Positions 25,753-34,099 of a stretch of DNA of 64,000 bases are shown piece by piece. Each line of letters starts with the position of its first letter. The stretch's first letter is position 1. The notes beneath the pieces were generated by a model, which saw nothing but the letters and a program-made list of their open reading frames with translations, did not search any database and was not told the DNA's origin. The translations under genes were made by a program, and so were the position numbers. This DNA is from CAVZOY01 sp963777095 (lineage in GTDB: Bacteria > Actinomycetota > Actinomycetes > Mycobacteriales > Geodermatophilaceae): contig CAVZOY010000002.1 in the NCBI GenBank assembly GCA_963777095.1, positions 372,001 to 436,000 on the forward strand, written 5' to 3'.

Positions 25753-27493
25753 GTGTCGAGCACGGAGATCCCCCGGGACGCGGTCCCTGTCCCTGAGGCC
25801 GCCCCCGAGGCCACCGCCGAGGAGGCCGCCGCGCAGGCGGCCGGCGACGAGGCGACGGCCGAACTGACGGCGGAGGCGACGCAGACCGTCGCGGTGACGC
25901 CGGAGGCCGGGACGCCGGACGCGCCGGCCCCCGAGGAGGCCCAGCTCGCCGACCCGACGGCCGAGGGAGCAGCCGACGTGGACGGAGCGCTCAGCGGCGC
26001 CGCCACCGATCCGGCCGAGGCCGCCGTCGAGGCGCCGCCCGCCACTACCGACGCCGGCACCGAGTCGATCGAGGCCGCGCCCGCCGAGGTCGCCGTCGAC
26101 GCGCCGGATGGGGAGCCCGCCGCTGCCGAGGCCGTCGCCGAGCCCGCGGAGGCCGTTCCCGCCGAGTCCTCGCCCGCTCCTTCCGCACCGCACGTGGTGC
26201 CGGGTCCCGGCCAGATGCCGGCCCACGTGCCCGCGCCCGCCGCTGCCGCGCCGACGCCCCCGGTCGTGGAGGAGGTCGTCGAGGACCCGTCCCTCTGGGG
26301 CCGCGTCGACGACGACGGCACCGTCTACGTCCGCACCGCCGACGGCGAGCGCCCCGTCGGCAGCTGGCAGGCCGGCGAACCGGCCGAGGGCCTCGCCCAC
26401 TACGCCCGCCGCTACGCCGACCTGGCCACCGAGGTGGGCCTGCTCGAGGCGCGGCTCAAGGCGCACACCGGCAACCCGGCCGAGCTGAAGAAGAAGGCGC
26501 AGACCCTCGCCGAGGCCATCCCCGGCGCCGCTGCCGTGGGCGACCTCGACGGGCTGGCCGCCCGCGCGCGCGCCATGGTGGGGACGGCCGACGAGGCCGC
26601 GGCCGAGTCGCGGGCCGAGAAGGCCGCCGCCCGCGCCGCCCAGGTGGCCCGCAAGGAGGCCCTGGCCGCCGAGGCGGAGCAGATCGCGGCCGAGTCGACC
26701 TCCTGGAAGGCCGCCGGCGACCGGCTCAAGGCGATCGTCGAGGAGTGGAAGACGATCCGCGGGATCGACCGCAAGACCGACGAGGCGCTGTGGTCGCGGT
26801 TCGCCGCCGCCCGCGACGCGTTCGGCCGCCGGCGCGGCGCGCACTTCGCGTCGCTCGACGCGCAGCGCGGCGAGGCGCGCGCGGCCAAGCAGGAGCTGAT
26901 CGCCGAGGCGCAGAAGCTGTCGACGTCCACGGACTGGGGCGCGACCAGCGCCGCCATGCGCTCGCTGATGGACCGCTGGAAGGCGGTGCCGCGGACCGGC
27001 CGCGACGGCGACGACGACCTGTGGAAGCAGTTCCGCGCCGCCCAGGACGCCTTCTTCACCGCTCGGACGGAGTCGGACAAGGTCCGCAACGTCGAGCAGC
27101 TGGCCAACCAGCAGCAGAAGGAGGAGATCCTCGCCGAGGCGGAGAAGCTCGACCCGTCGACGGATCTGCGGGGCGCGCAGAACGCGCTGCGCAAGCTGCA
27201 GGACCGCTACGACGCCATCGGTCACGTGCCGCGCGGCGCGATGCGGTCCCTCGAGGACCGGATGCAGGCCGTCGAGCAGAAGGTCCGCGGCGCGGCCGAC
27301 TCCTCCCGCGCCCGGACGGCGCCGGAGAACCCGATGGTCGCCTCCATGCGTGCCGCGGTCACCAAGGCCGAGGAACAGCTGACCAAGGCCGAGGCGGCCG
27401 CTGACGAGCAGCCGGATCGACGAGGCGAAGGCCAATCTCGCGACCCGTCGGGAGTGGCTGGCCGAGGCAGAGAAGTCCGCCGGCCGCCGATGA
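25753..27493 (+). CDS. DUF349-repeat protein (one frameshift near the end)
   Basis: About 579 residues. An alanine/glutamate-rich, disordered N-terminus (~1-170) is followed by a folded segment (LWGRVDDDGTVYVRTADGE) and then helical DUF349 repeats. These are recognisable as DRLKAIVEEWKTIRGIDRK, RSLMDRWKAVPRTGRDGDD and RKLQDRYDAIGHVPR. An extra C at 27409 shifts the frame; without it the protein ends SRIDEAKANLATRREWLAEA and then EKSAGRR at TGA 27493. GTG 25753 is ~9 bases behind GGGAGG. The gene is divergent from the extradiol-like gene with only 40 bases between. DUF349 proteins are coiled-coil-like and of unknown function. Confidence 0.82.
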
Positions 27494-27499
27494 CGCCGT

Positions 27500-27558
27500 C
27501 TCGCCCGTAGGGGCGAGGGGACCGGGCTCAGCCGCAGCCGGTCGTGACCGGCTGCGGC
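27500..27558. terminator. Two hairpins between convergent DUF349 and miaB
   Basis: A 7-base stem (27500-27506 with 27511-27517) is followed by a perfect 13-base stem with a 2-base loop (27531-27543 with 27546-27558). The second lies inside the last codons of miaB, whose stop is at 27528. Confidence 0.75.
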
Positions 27559-29009
27559 GCCGGGACACCGATCCGCGGCATGCCCAGCAGGGTGCCCGGC
27601 GTCGACGGCGTGCGACCGGCCTCGCTCGCGTCGCCGGCCCGCGTCCGCCGGTGCGAGAGCAGCGCGCCGTCGGCGACGAGGAAGTGCGGCTTGGCGTCGG
27701 TCACGACTGTCTCGACGACGTCGCCGGGCCGGACGCCGTCCGCCGCGGTGAAGTGCACCAGCCGGCCGTCGCGCGCCCGCCCGGAGAGCCGGCCGGTCGC
27801 CGCGTCCTTGCTGCCCTCCCCCGCCGCCACCAGCAGCTCCACCGTCCGGCCGACCTGCGCCCGGTTCTCCGCCCAGCTGATCTCGTCCTGCAGCGCGGTC
27901 AGGCGCAGGTAGCGCTCCTGGACGACGTCCTTGGGCAGCTGGCCGTCCATGTCGGCCGCCGGCGTGCCCGGCCGCTTGGAGTACTGGAAGGTGAAGGCGC
28001 TGGCGAACCGGGCGGTGCGGACGACGTCGAGGGTCTGCTGGAAGTCGGCCTCGGTCTCGCCCGGGAAGCCCACGATGATGTCGGTGGTGATCGCCGCGTC
28101 GGGCATGGCCGCCCGCACCCGGTCGATGATCCCGAGGTAGCGCTCCTGCCGGTAGCCGCGGCGCATCCGGCGCAGCACGTCGTCCGAACCCGACTGCAGC
28201 GGCATGTGCAGCTGGTGGCAGACCACCGGTGTCTCGGCCATCGCGGCGATGACGTCGTCGGTGAACTCGCGGGGGTGCGGGCTGGTGAACCGCACGCGCT
28301 CGAGCCCCTCGATGCGGCCGGTCGCGCGCAGCAGGTCGGCGAAGGCGCCGCGGTCGCGGAACTCGACTCCGTAGGCGTTGACGTTCTGGCCGAGCAGGGT
28401 CACCTCGAGCACGCCCTGGTCGACCAGCGCCTGCACCTCGGCGAGGATCTCGCCCGGCCGGCGGTCCTTCTCGGTGCCGCGCAGCGACGGAACGATGCAG
28501 AACGTGCAGGTGTTGTTGCACCCGACGCTGATCGAGACCCAGCCCGAGTAGGCGGAGTCCCGCTTGGCGGGCAGGGTCGACGGGAAGACCTCGAGCGACT
28601 CGACGATCTCGACCTGCGCCTCGGCGTTGTGCCGGGCCCGGTCGAGCAGCGCCGGCAGCGAGCCGACGTTGTGGGTGCCGAAGACGACGTCGACCCAGGG
28701 CGCGCGCCGCACGATCTCGCCGCGGTCCTTCTGCGCGAGGCAGCCGCCGACGGCGATCTGCATGCCGGGGCGCGCGTCCTTGACCGGCCGCAGGTGGCCG
28801 AGGTTCCCGTAGAGCCGGTTGTCGGCGTTCTCGCGCACGGCGCAGGTGTTGAGGACGACGACGTCGGCGTCGGCGCCGTCGTCCGCGGGCGCGTATCCGG
28901 CGGCCTCGAGCAGGCCGGCGAGCCGCTCGGAGTCGTGCACGTTCATCTGGCAGCCGTACGTGCGGACCCGGTAGGTCCGTGGCGCGGCGTCGGTCGGGAA
29001 GCTCGTCAT
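27528..29009 (-). CDS. miaB: tRNA-2-methylthio-N6-dimethylallyladenosine synthase
   Basis: A 493-residue radical-SAM methylthiotransferase that modifies i6A37 to ms2i6A37. The N-terminal MTTase domain has RVRTYGCQMNVHDSERL, LNTCAVRENADNR and VGGCLAQ, whose cysteines bind the auxiliary cluster. The radical-SAM motif is VGCNNTCTFCIVPSLRG. A TRAM-like domain follows (ELLVAAGEGSKDAATGRLSG). The C-terminus extends past it by ~40 residues. The ATG at 29009 directly follows a long hairpin (29010-29059) and has no good ribosome site. It is separated from miaA by the DUF349 gene on the opposite strand. Confidence 0.96.
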   Translation of the reverse strand: MTSFPTDAAPRTYRVRTYGCQMNVHDSERLAGLLEAAGYAPADDGADADVVVLNTCAVRENADNRLYGNLGHLRPVKDARPGMQIAVGGCLAQKDRGEIVRRAPWVDVVFGTHNVGSLPALLDRARHNAEAQVEIVESLEVFPSTLPAKRDSAYSGWVSISVGCNNTCTFCIVPSLRGTEKDRRPGEILAEVQALVDQGVLEVTLLGQNVNAYGVEFRDRGAFADLLRATGRIEGLERVRFTSPHPREFTDDVIAAMAETPVVCHQLHMPLQSGSDDVLRRMRRGYRQERYLGIIDRVRAAMPDAAITTDIIVGFPGETEADFQQTLDVVRTARFASAFTFQYSKRPGTPAADMDGQLPKDVVQERYLRLTALQDEISWAENRAQVGRTVELLVAAGEGSKDAATGRLSGRARDGRLVHFTAADGVRPGDVVETVVTDAKPHFLVADGALLSHRRTRAGDASEAGRTPSTPGTLLGMPRIGVPAPQPVTTGCG

Positions 29010-29059
29010 GACAGCAGCGAGGGTACGGCGGTCCGACCGCCGTACCCTCGTCTGCTGTC
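29010..29059 (-). terminator. 50-base near-perfect hairpin abutting the miaB start
   Basis: Arms GACAGCAG/CTGCTGTC (29010-29017, 29052-29059) and a 13-base inner stem (29019-29031 with 29037-29049) pair around the loop TCCGA, with only one and two unpaired bases between the stems. It lies 9 bases after the SRPBCC stop and ends at the miaB ATG. It is probably the SRPBCC terminator, but could also control miaB translation. Confidence 0.65.
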
Positions 29060-29068
29060 AAGCGGCGA

Positions 29069-29797
29069 TCAGTCCTCGCCCCAGGCGTCCGTCGGCTGGT
29101 TGGTCTCGACGACCTCGACCGTGTCGACGACCACGATCTCCTCGTCGGGCGCGTCGACGTCGGCCGGCAGGACGCGCTCCTCGGTCCCGCCCGACGACTT
29201 CGCGGCCACGGCGGCCGCGGCGGCGCCGGCAGCCACGACCGCAGCGGCCCCGGCCGCCACCGCCGTCGGGGACACACCGGCCTTGCCGCTGTCGCCCTGG
29301 GACATGGCGGCCGCCTCGACGCCGGGCGTCCCGACACCGATGCCCTCGTTGACGGTGCCGCGCCACGCACCGCTGGCGTAGCCCTGGTCCTCGACGAGCG
29401 CCTTGAAGCGGTCGAGGTCCGAGGTGACCTGCCGCTCGACGATGCCGAGCTTGTCGCCCACCTTCTCGACGAGTCCCTCCGGCTCGTACTCGAGCGTCAG
29501 GTACACGACGGTGGAGTCCGCGCCCGCGGGTTCGAAGCGCACCGCACCGGCGTTGGTGGCGCCGCTGGTCGCGGCCCAGGCGACCGTGACGTCGGGGACC
29601 TGCTCGAGGATCGACGCCTCCCACTCGCGGCGGACGCCGGCGATCTCGGCGACCCAGTGCAGCCGCCGCTCGTCGAGCTGGCGGACCTCCTTGACGCCGC
29701 CCATGAAGTGGGGGAAGTCCTCGAACTGGGTCCACTGGTTGTAGGCGGTGGACAGCGGTACGTCGACCTGGATGGACTTCTCGACCTTCGTGGTCAT
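29069..29797 (-). CDS. SRPBCC (START/polyketide-cyclase-like) protein with Ala-rich tail
   Basis: A 242-residue protein. Residues ~1-150 form an SRPBCC lipid-binding fold of the 'SRPBCC/COQ10-like' type: KSIQVDVPLSTAYNQWTQFE, FPHFMGGVKEVRQLDERRLH and VVYLTLEYEPEGLVEKVGD. A glycine/alanine-rich hydrophobic stretch (~185-205) and an acidic tail (EEIVVVDTVEVVETNQPTD) follow. The ATG at 29797 has GGAGGT upstream. Relatives are often stress-linked in actinobacteria; the ligand is unknown. Confidence 0.8.
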   Translation of the reverse strand: MTTKVEKSIQVDVPLSTAYNQWTQFEDFPHFMGGVKEVRQLDERRLHWVAEIAGVRREWEASILEQVPDVTVAWAATSGATNAGAVRFEPAGADSTVVYLTLEYEPEGLVEKVGDKLGIVERQVTSDLDRFKALVEDQGYASGAWRGTVNEGIGVGTPGVEAAAMSQGDSGKAGVSPTAVAAGAAAVVAAGAAAAAVAAKSSGGTEERVLPADVDAPDEEIVVVDTVEVVETNQPTDAWGED

Positions 29798-29924
29798 CTC
29801 GTGGACCTCCGTCGTCGCGGGACATGGCTCTGACCTGCAGCCGCTACCCCGCCCGTCGGTGGATACGCACGCCTTCGTTACGCCTTCGTGATGGCACGGC
29901 CGACCGGTCGTGACCGGTGAGCCC

Positions 29925-29930
29925 TAGGGT
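29925..29930 (+). promoter_or_regulatory. -10 box (TAGGGT) of a leaderless promoter for gluA
   Basis: TAGGGT sits exactly 7 bases before GTG 29938, with no ribosome site between them. Confidence 0.55.
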
Positions 29931-29937
29931 CGGGCGG

Positions 29938-30694
29938 GTGACCAGCCGCGCGAATGGCGAGCCGCTCGTCCGGCTCTCGCACGTCGAGAAGTGGTTCGGC
30001 GACCTGCACGTGCTCCAGGACATCGACCTGACGATCGACCGCGGCGAGGTGGTCGTCGTCATCGGGCCCTCCGGGTCCGGCAAGTCGACGCTCTGCCGGG
30101 CGATCAACCGGCTGGAGCCGATCGACAAGGGCGAGATCGCCATCGACGGCCAGCGGCTCCCGGACGAGGGCAAGGACCTCGCCCGGCTGCGCGCCGACGT
30201 CGGCATGGTGTTCCAGAACTTCAACCTCTTCGCGCACAAGACGGTGCTCGAGAACGTCACCCTGGGCCCGACCAAGGTGCGGCGGAAGTCCGGGGCCGAC
30301 GCCGAGAAGCGCGCCCTGCGAGCTGCTGGACCGCGTCGGGGTGGGCAACCAGGCCGACAAGTACCCGGCGCAGCTGTCGGGCGGACAGCAGCAGCGCGTG
30401 GCGATCGCCCGCGCGCTGGCGATGGACCCGAAGGTCATGCTCTTCGACGAGCCGACGTCGGCCCTCGACCCCGAGATGATCAACGAGGTCCTGGACGTCA
30501 TGACCGCGCTGGCGCACGACGGCATGACCATGGTCGTCGTCACGCACGAGATGGGCTTCGCCCGCCGCGCGGCCAACCGCGTCGTCTTCATGGACGGCGG
30601 CCGGATCGTCGAGTCCGCCGATCCCGAGACGTTCTTCACGAAGCCGACGTCCGACCGGGCGAAGGACTTCCTGTCCAAGATCCTCGCCCACTGA
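29938..30694 (+). CDS. gluA: Glutamate/polar amino-acid ABC transporter ATPase (one frameshift)
   Basis: The ATPase of a GluABCD/GlnQ-type importer, ~251 residues after removing one base. It has Walker A GPSGSGKSTL, Q-loop VFQNFNLFAHKTVLENV, signature LSGGQQQRVAIARAL, Walker B VMLFDEPTSALDPE and the H-loop VVVTHEMGFARRA. An extra C at 30319 (GCC CTG C GAG CTG) splits it after KSGADAEKRAL; the second part resumes as ELLDRVGVGNQADKYPAQ. All motifs on both sides are intact, so I treat this as a sequence error. The GTG at 29938 is probably a leaderless start. It is followed by the binding protein and two permeases. Confidence 0.92.
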
Positions 30695-30720
30695 CCGAGT
30701 CACTACCGAGAGGACCGCAC

Positions 30721-31611
30721 ATGTCCCGACGCACGACCCTGGCCGCCCTGTTCGCCGCCGGCTCCCTGGTGCTGGCCGCATGCGGCGGAGGAGGTGAGGA
30801 GGAGGACGCCGCCGAGCCCTCCGTGGCCGAGACCCCCGAGTTCGACGCGGGCACGACGATGGCCGAGATCGCCGAGGCGGGCACGATCCGCGTGGGCACC
30901 AAGTACGACCAGCCGGGCTTCGGCCTCGAGAACCTCGAGGGCGAGGTCGAGGGCTTCGACGTCGAGGTCGCGAAGATCATCGCCGGAGCGCTGGGGATCG
31001 AACCCGACGGCATCGAGTGGGAGGAGACGCCGTCGGCGGTCCGCGAGGAGGTGCTGGAGGGCGACGAGGTCGACATGGTCGTCGCCACCTACACGATCAA
31101 CGACGAGCGCAAGGAGCGGATCTCCTTCGCCGGCCCGTATTACACGGCCGGTCAGATGATCATGGTGGCTGCCGACAACGACACGATCACCGGCCCGGAG
31201 TCCTTCACGGAGAACCCCGACGCCAAGGTCTGCTCGGTGACCGGCTCGACGCCGTCGGAGAACATCCGCGAGTACCTGGAGAACGAGCGGGAGCAGCTGG
31301 TGCTCTTCGAGGAGTACTCGCAGTGCGCCGACTCGCTGGAGAACGGTCAGGTCGACGCCGTCACCACTGACAACGTCATCCTGCTCGGCTTCGTCTCCGA
31401 GTCCGACGGCGCCTTCAAGCTCGTCGGCGAGCAGTTCACCGAGGAGCCGTACGGCATCGGCGTCCAGAAGGGCGACGTCGAGTTCTGCGAGTTCATCAAC
31501 CAGACGCTGCAGGACAACGAGGACGCCTACGTCGCGGCCTGGGAGGCGACGGCCGGCCAGGTGGAGGGCACCGAGACTCCGCAGCTGCCCGAGCCGGACG
31601 AGTGCTCCTGA
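30721..31611 (+). CDS. gluB: Glutamate-binding lipoprotein
   Basis: A 296-residue periplasmic-type binding protein anchored as a lipoprotein. The signal peptide ends in the lipobox LVLAACGGGG with Cys near residue 20, followed by an acidic linker. SBP family 3 features are GTIRVGTKYDQPGFGL, VEGFDVEVAKIIAGALG, DMVVATYTINDERKERISFA and GPYYTAGQMIMV. Cys residues in AKVCSVTGSTPSENI and EEYSQCADSLENGQVDAV may form a disulfide. It is ~26 bases downstream of gluA. Substrate assignment (glutamate) follows operon order and similarity to corynebacterial GluB. Confidence 0.92.
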   Translation: MSRRTTLAALFAAGSLVLAACGGGGEEEDAAEPSVAETPEFDAGTTMAEIAEAGTIRVGTKYDQPGFGLENLEGEVEGFDVEVAKIIAGALGIEPDGIEWEETPSAVREEVLEGDEVDMVVATYTINDERKERISFAGPYYTAGQMIMVAADNDTITGPESFTENPDAKVCSVTGSTPSENIREYLENEREQLVLFEEYSQCADSLENGQVDAVTTDNVILLGFVSESDGAFKLVGEQFTEEPYGIGVQKGDVEFCEFINQTLQDNEDAYVAAWEATAGQVEGTETPQLPEPDECS

Positions 31612-31697
31612 CCGACTGAGATCCCGCGGCCGGCCGGCACCCCGTCGGCCGGTCGCGGGCCACTCGTCCGACATCGCCGTCCGGGAGGAGGAGACGC

Positions 31698-32348
31698 GTG
31701 GACGTCATCACCGAGAACTTCGACGACTACGTCCGCGGGTTCGTGACGTCGCTGACCATCATCGCCGTGGCACTGGTCGGTTCCCTGCTGCTCGGTGTGC
31801 TGATCGCCGCCTGTCGGGTGTCCCCCGTGCCGCCGTTGCGCGCATTCGGGGCCTTCTGGGTGACCACCCTGCGCAACACGCCGCTGTCGGTGGTGCTGTT
31901 CTTCTGCGCGTTCGGCCTGCCGGAACTCGGCATCAACCGCAGCTTCTACTTCTTCGGCGTGCTGGGGCTGGTCCTCTACACGTCCGCGTTCGTCTGCGAG
32001 GCCGTGCGGTCGGGCATCAACTCCGTTGCCGCCGGGCAGGCCGAGGCGGCCCGGTCCATCGGGCTGGGCTTCCTGCCCACGCTGCGCTTCGTGGTCCTCC
32101 CCCAGGCACTCCGGACGGTCGTCCCCCCGCTCGGCAGCGTCCTCATCGCCATGTTCAAGAACTCGGCCGTGGTCGGCGCCTTCGGCGTCGGCGGCGACCT
32201 GTGGAGCACCGGGCAGACCCTGACCAGTGCCCGCGGATACGCAGCACTGCCGACCTTCATCGGCGTCGCGCTCGGCTATCTGGCGATCACCCTGCCGGCG
32301 GGCGCACTGCTCCAGGTCATCGAGCGGCGGGTGGCGATCGCCCGATGA
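31698..32348 (+). CDS. gluC: Amino-acid ABC transporter permease 1
   Basis: A 216-residue permease of the HisM/GluC family with five predicted helices. It includes FVTSLTIIAVALVGSLLLGV, FWVTTLRNTPLSVVLFFCAF and the cytoplasmic EAA loop EAARSIGLGFLPTLRFVVLP. The GTG at 31698 follows GGGAGGAGGAG. The stop overlaps the gluD ATG by 4 bases (ATGA). Confidence 0.92.
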   Translation: MDVITENFDDYVRGFVTSLTIIAVALVGSLLLGVLIAACRVSPVPPLRAFGAFWVTTLRNTPLSVVLFFCAFGLPELGINRSFYFFGVLGLVLYTSAFVCEAVRSGINSVAAGQAEAARSIGLGFLPTLRFVVLPQALRTVVPPLGSVLIAMFKNSAVVGAFGVGGDLWSTGQTLTSARGYAALPTFIGVALGYLAITLPAGALLQVIERRVAIAR

Positions 32349-33247
32349 GTGCGCAGACCGTCCTCTACGACGCCCAGGGACCGCAGGCGCGCCGGCGCAC
32401 GCGGATCGGCACCGTCATCGCCGTGCTGCTCCTCGCCGCGCTGGCCTACCTCGTGATCCGGCGTCTGGCCGACCAGGGCGAGTTCTCCATGGAGAAGTGG
32501 GGCCCGCTGATCGACCCCTCGAACGAGGCGTTCGACGCCGTCTGGGGCCTCCTGGGCGAGGGCCTGGTCAACACGATCAAGGCCGCCGTGGTGGCCATGA
32601 CGCTGTCCGTGGTGCTCGGCACGCTCATCGCCGTGGCGCGGCTGTCGCTCGGCAAGGTAGGCCGGATCCCGCTGATCGGCCTCGTCGAGATCCTCCGCGG
32701 CCTGCCGGTGGTCGTGCTCGTGTACCTGTCCGTGCAGGTGCTGCCCGACATCGGCGTGGACCTGCGGGACTGGCCGGGGGGTCAGGTCTTCTGGGGCCTG
32801 GTCATCGGGCTGACCGCCTACAACATGGTGATCTTCGCCGAGGTGGTGCGCGCGGGTGTGGCGTCGCTGCCCAGGGGCCAGCGGGAGGCGGCGCTGGCCA
32901 CGGGCCTCACCAACGGACAGACGATGCGGATGGTGCTGCTGCCTCAGGCCTTCCGCGTGATGCTGCCGGCGATCATCAGCCAACTGGTCGTGGTGCTCAA
33001 GGACACCTCTCTGGTGACCTTCGTGGCCAACTACGACGAGCTGCTCAGCAACGGCGAGAGCATCCGCCGCAACCTGGACAACCCGATCCAGACCTTCACC
33101 GTGGTCGCGCTGATCTACATCGCGGTCAACTACACCCTCGACCGCCTGGCGCGCTACATCCAGGCGCGGCAGGGCCGGGCGTCGAGCCGGCGCGTGGCCG
33201 CCACCGTGGACGCCGGACCGGAGGTGGGGGTCGGCGGCGGAGCCTGA
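32345..33247 (+). CDS. gluD: Amino-acid ABC transporter permease 2
   Basis: A 300-residue permease. An N-terminal helix (IGTVIAVLLLAALAYLVIRR) and a periplasmic stretch precede the HisM-type core: LVNTIKAAVVAMTLSVVLGT, VEILRGLPVVVLVYLSVQVL and the EAA loop EAALATGLTNGQTMRMVLLP. It ends in a valine/glycine-rich tail. It is coupled to gluC by an ATGA overlap. With gluA-C it forms a complete importer operon. Confidence 0.92.
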   Translation: MSAQTVLYDAQGPQARRRTRIGTVIAVLLLAALAYLVIRRLADQGEFSMEKWGPLIDPSNEAFDAVWGLLGEGLVNTIKAAVVAMTLSVVLGTLIAVARLSLGKVGRIPLIGLVEILRGLPVVVLVYLSVQVLPDIGVDLRDWPGGQVFWGLVIGLTAYNMVIFAEVVRAGVASLPRGQREAALATGLTNGQTMRMVLLPQAFRVMLPAIISQLVVVLKDTSLVTFVANYDELLSNGESIRRNLDNPIQTFTVVALIYIAVNYTLDRLARYIQARQGRASSRRVAATVDAGPEVGVGGGA

Positions 33248-33328
33248 CGGCTCCCATCCGACCCAGTCGTCACACGTCGGCGCGGCGTGCCCGTGTCGAC
33301 ATGTCGTCGCAGCGACACTGCTCGCACC

Positions 33329-33958
33329 ATGGAGACGATGCATGCCTCCGGGCGCCGCAACCTGCCGCCCGTGCCCCGCCCCGCCGCTGACGCCGCCGCC
33401 GAGGCGGCCGCCGTCCCCGGGGAGCTCCCGGAGGAGTCGCCGATGGAGCGCACCATGGAACTGCGCCGGCGCGATTCGGAGCAGCCCCGCGGCGAGGAGC
33501 CGGGCGACGACGACACCGCGGTGCTGGAGACGACGGACGACGCCCCGGCGGACCCGCACGTGGACCCCCAGCGACTGGCTGCGGCCGACGAGCCCGAGTA
33601 CGCCCTGGACGACGACGACCCGGCGCAGGACTTCGTGAGCCGGCTGCGCGCCGCCGCGGCAGACTTCGCTGCCGCGGCCGGAGCCGACACGGCGGTGGTC
33701 CGCGAGGCGGTGCCGCCGGCCCGTCACCGCCGCTCACGCTGCCGCGTGGTGCTCCGCTACCCCGACGGCGACGAGGCCGACCTCACCTTCCTCGGCGCGG
33801 TCGGCCGGCCCGGCACACCGGCCTGGCAGGGCTTCGACCTGCAGATCCAGCGCTGGCTGGGCACCGGCCAGCAGCGGCAGTCCGCGTGGCTGGTCGCGGA
33901 CGTCGAGGCTCCGGACGGCGTCGCCGTCGACGTGCCGGCGTGGCTCGCCGCGGGCTGA
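33329..33958 (+). CDS. Hypothetical acidic protein
   Basis: About 209 residues. The first ~110 are low-complexity and acidic (EEPGDDDTAVLETTDDAP, ALDDDDPAQDF). The C-terminal ~95 look folded: FVSRLRAAAADFAAAAGADT, CRVVLRYPDGDEADLTFLGA and WQGFDLQIQRWLGTGQQR. The start is uncertain: ATG 33329 or 33338, both without strong ribosome sites. It lies between the Glu transporter and ctaD on the same strand. I do not recognise the family. Confidence 0.6.
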   Translation: METMHASGRRNLPPVPRPAADAAAEAAAVPGELPEESPMERTMELRRRDSEQPRGEEPGDDDTAVLETTDDAPADPHVDPQRLAAADEPEYALDDDDPAQDFVSRLRAAAADFAAAAGADTAVVREAVPPARHRRSRCRVVLRYPDGDEADLTFLGAVGRPGTPAWQGFDLQIQRWLGTGQQRQSAWLVADVEAPDGVAVDVPAWLAAG

Positions 33959-34099
33959 TCCCCGCCCGATTTCCGCCCTGATCCCGGGCTGACCTCGGAA
34001 TCAGGGCCGCGGGTCTGGTGGTCCGCCCTCCCCGGGCGCAGCATGGACCCGTCGCTCGGAGCAGACGAGCGTCCCCGTCGTGCCCCGGCGGAGGTTCCC

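Noticed and set aside
24226..29370. A 1714-codon open frame on the minus strand
   Set aside because: It runs through miaA, the extradiol-like gene, DUF349 and miaB in wrong frames; the sequence is arginine/alanine-rich without motifs, the usual GC-rich shadow.
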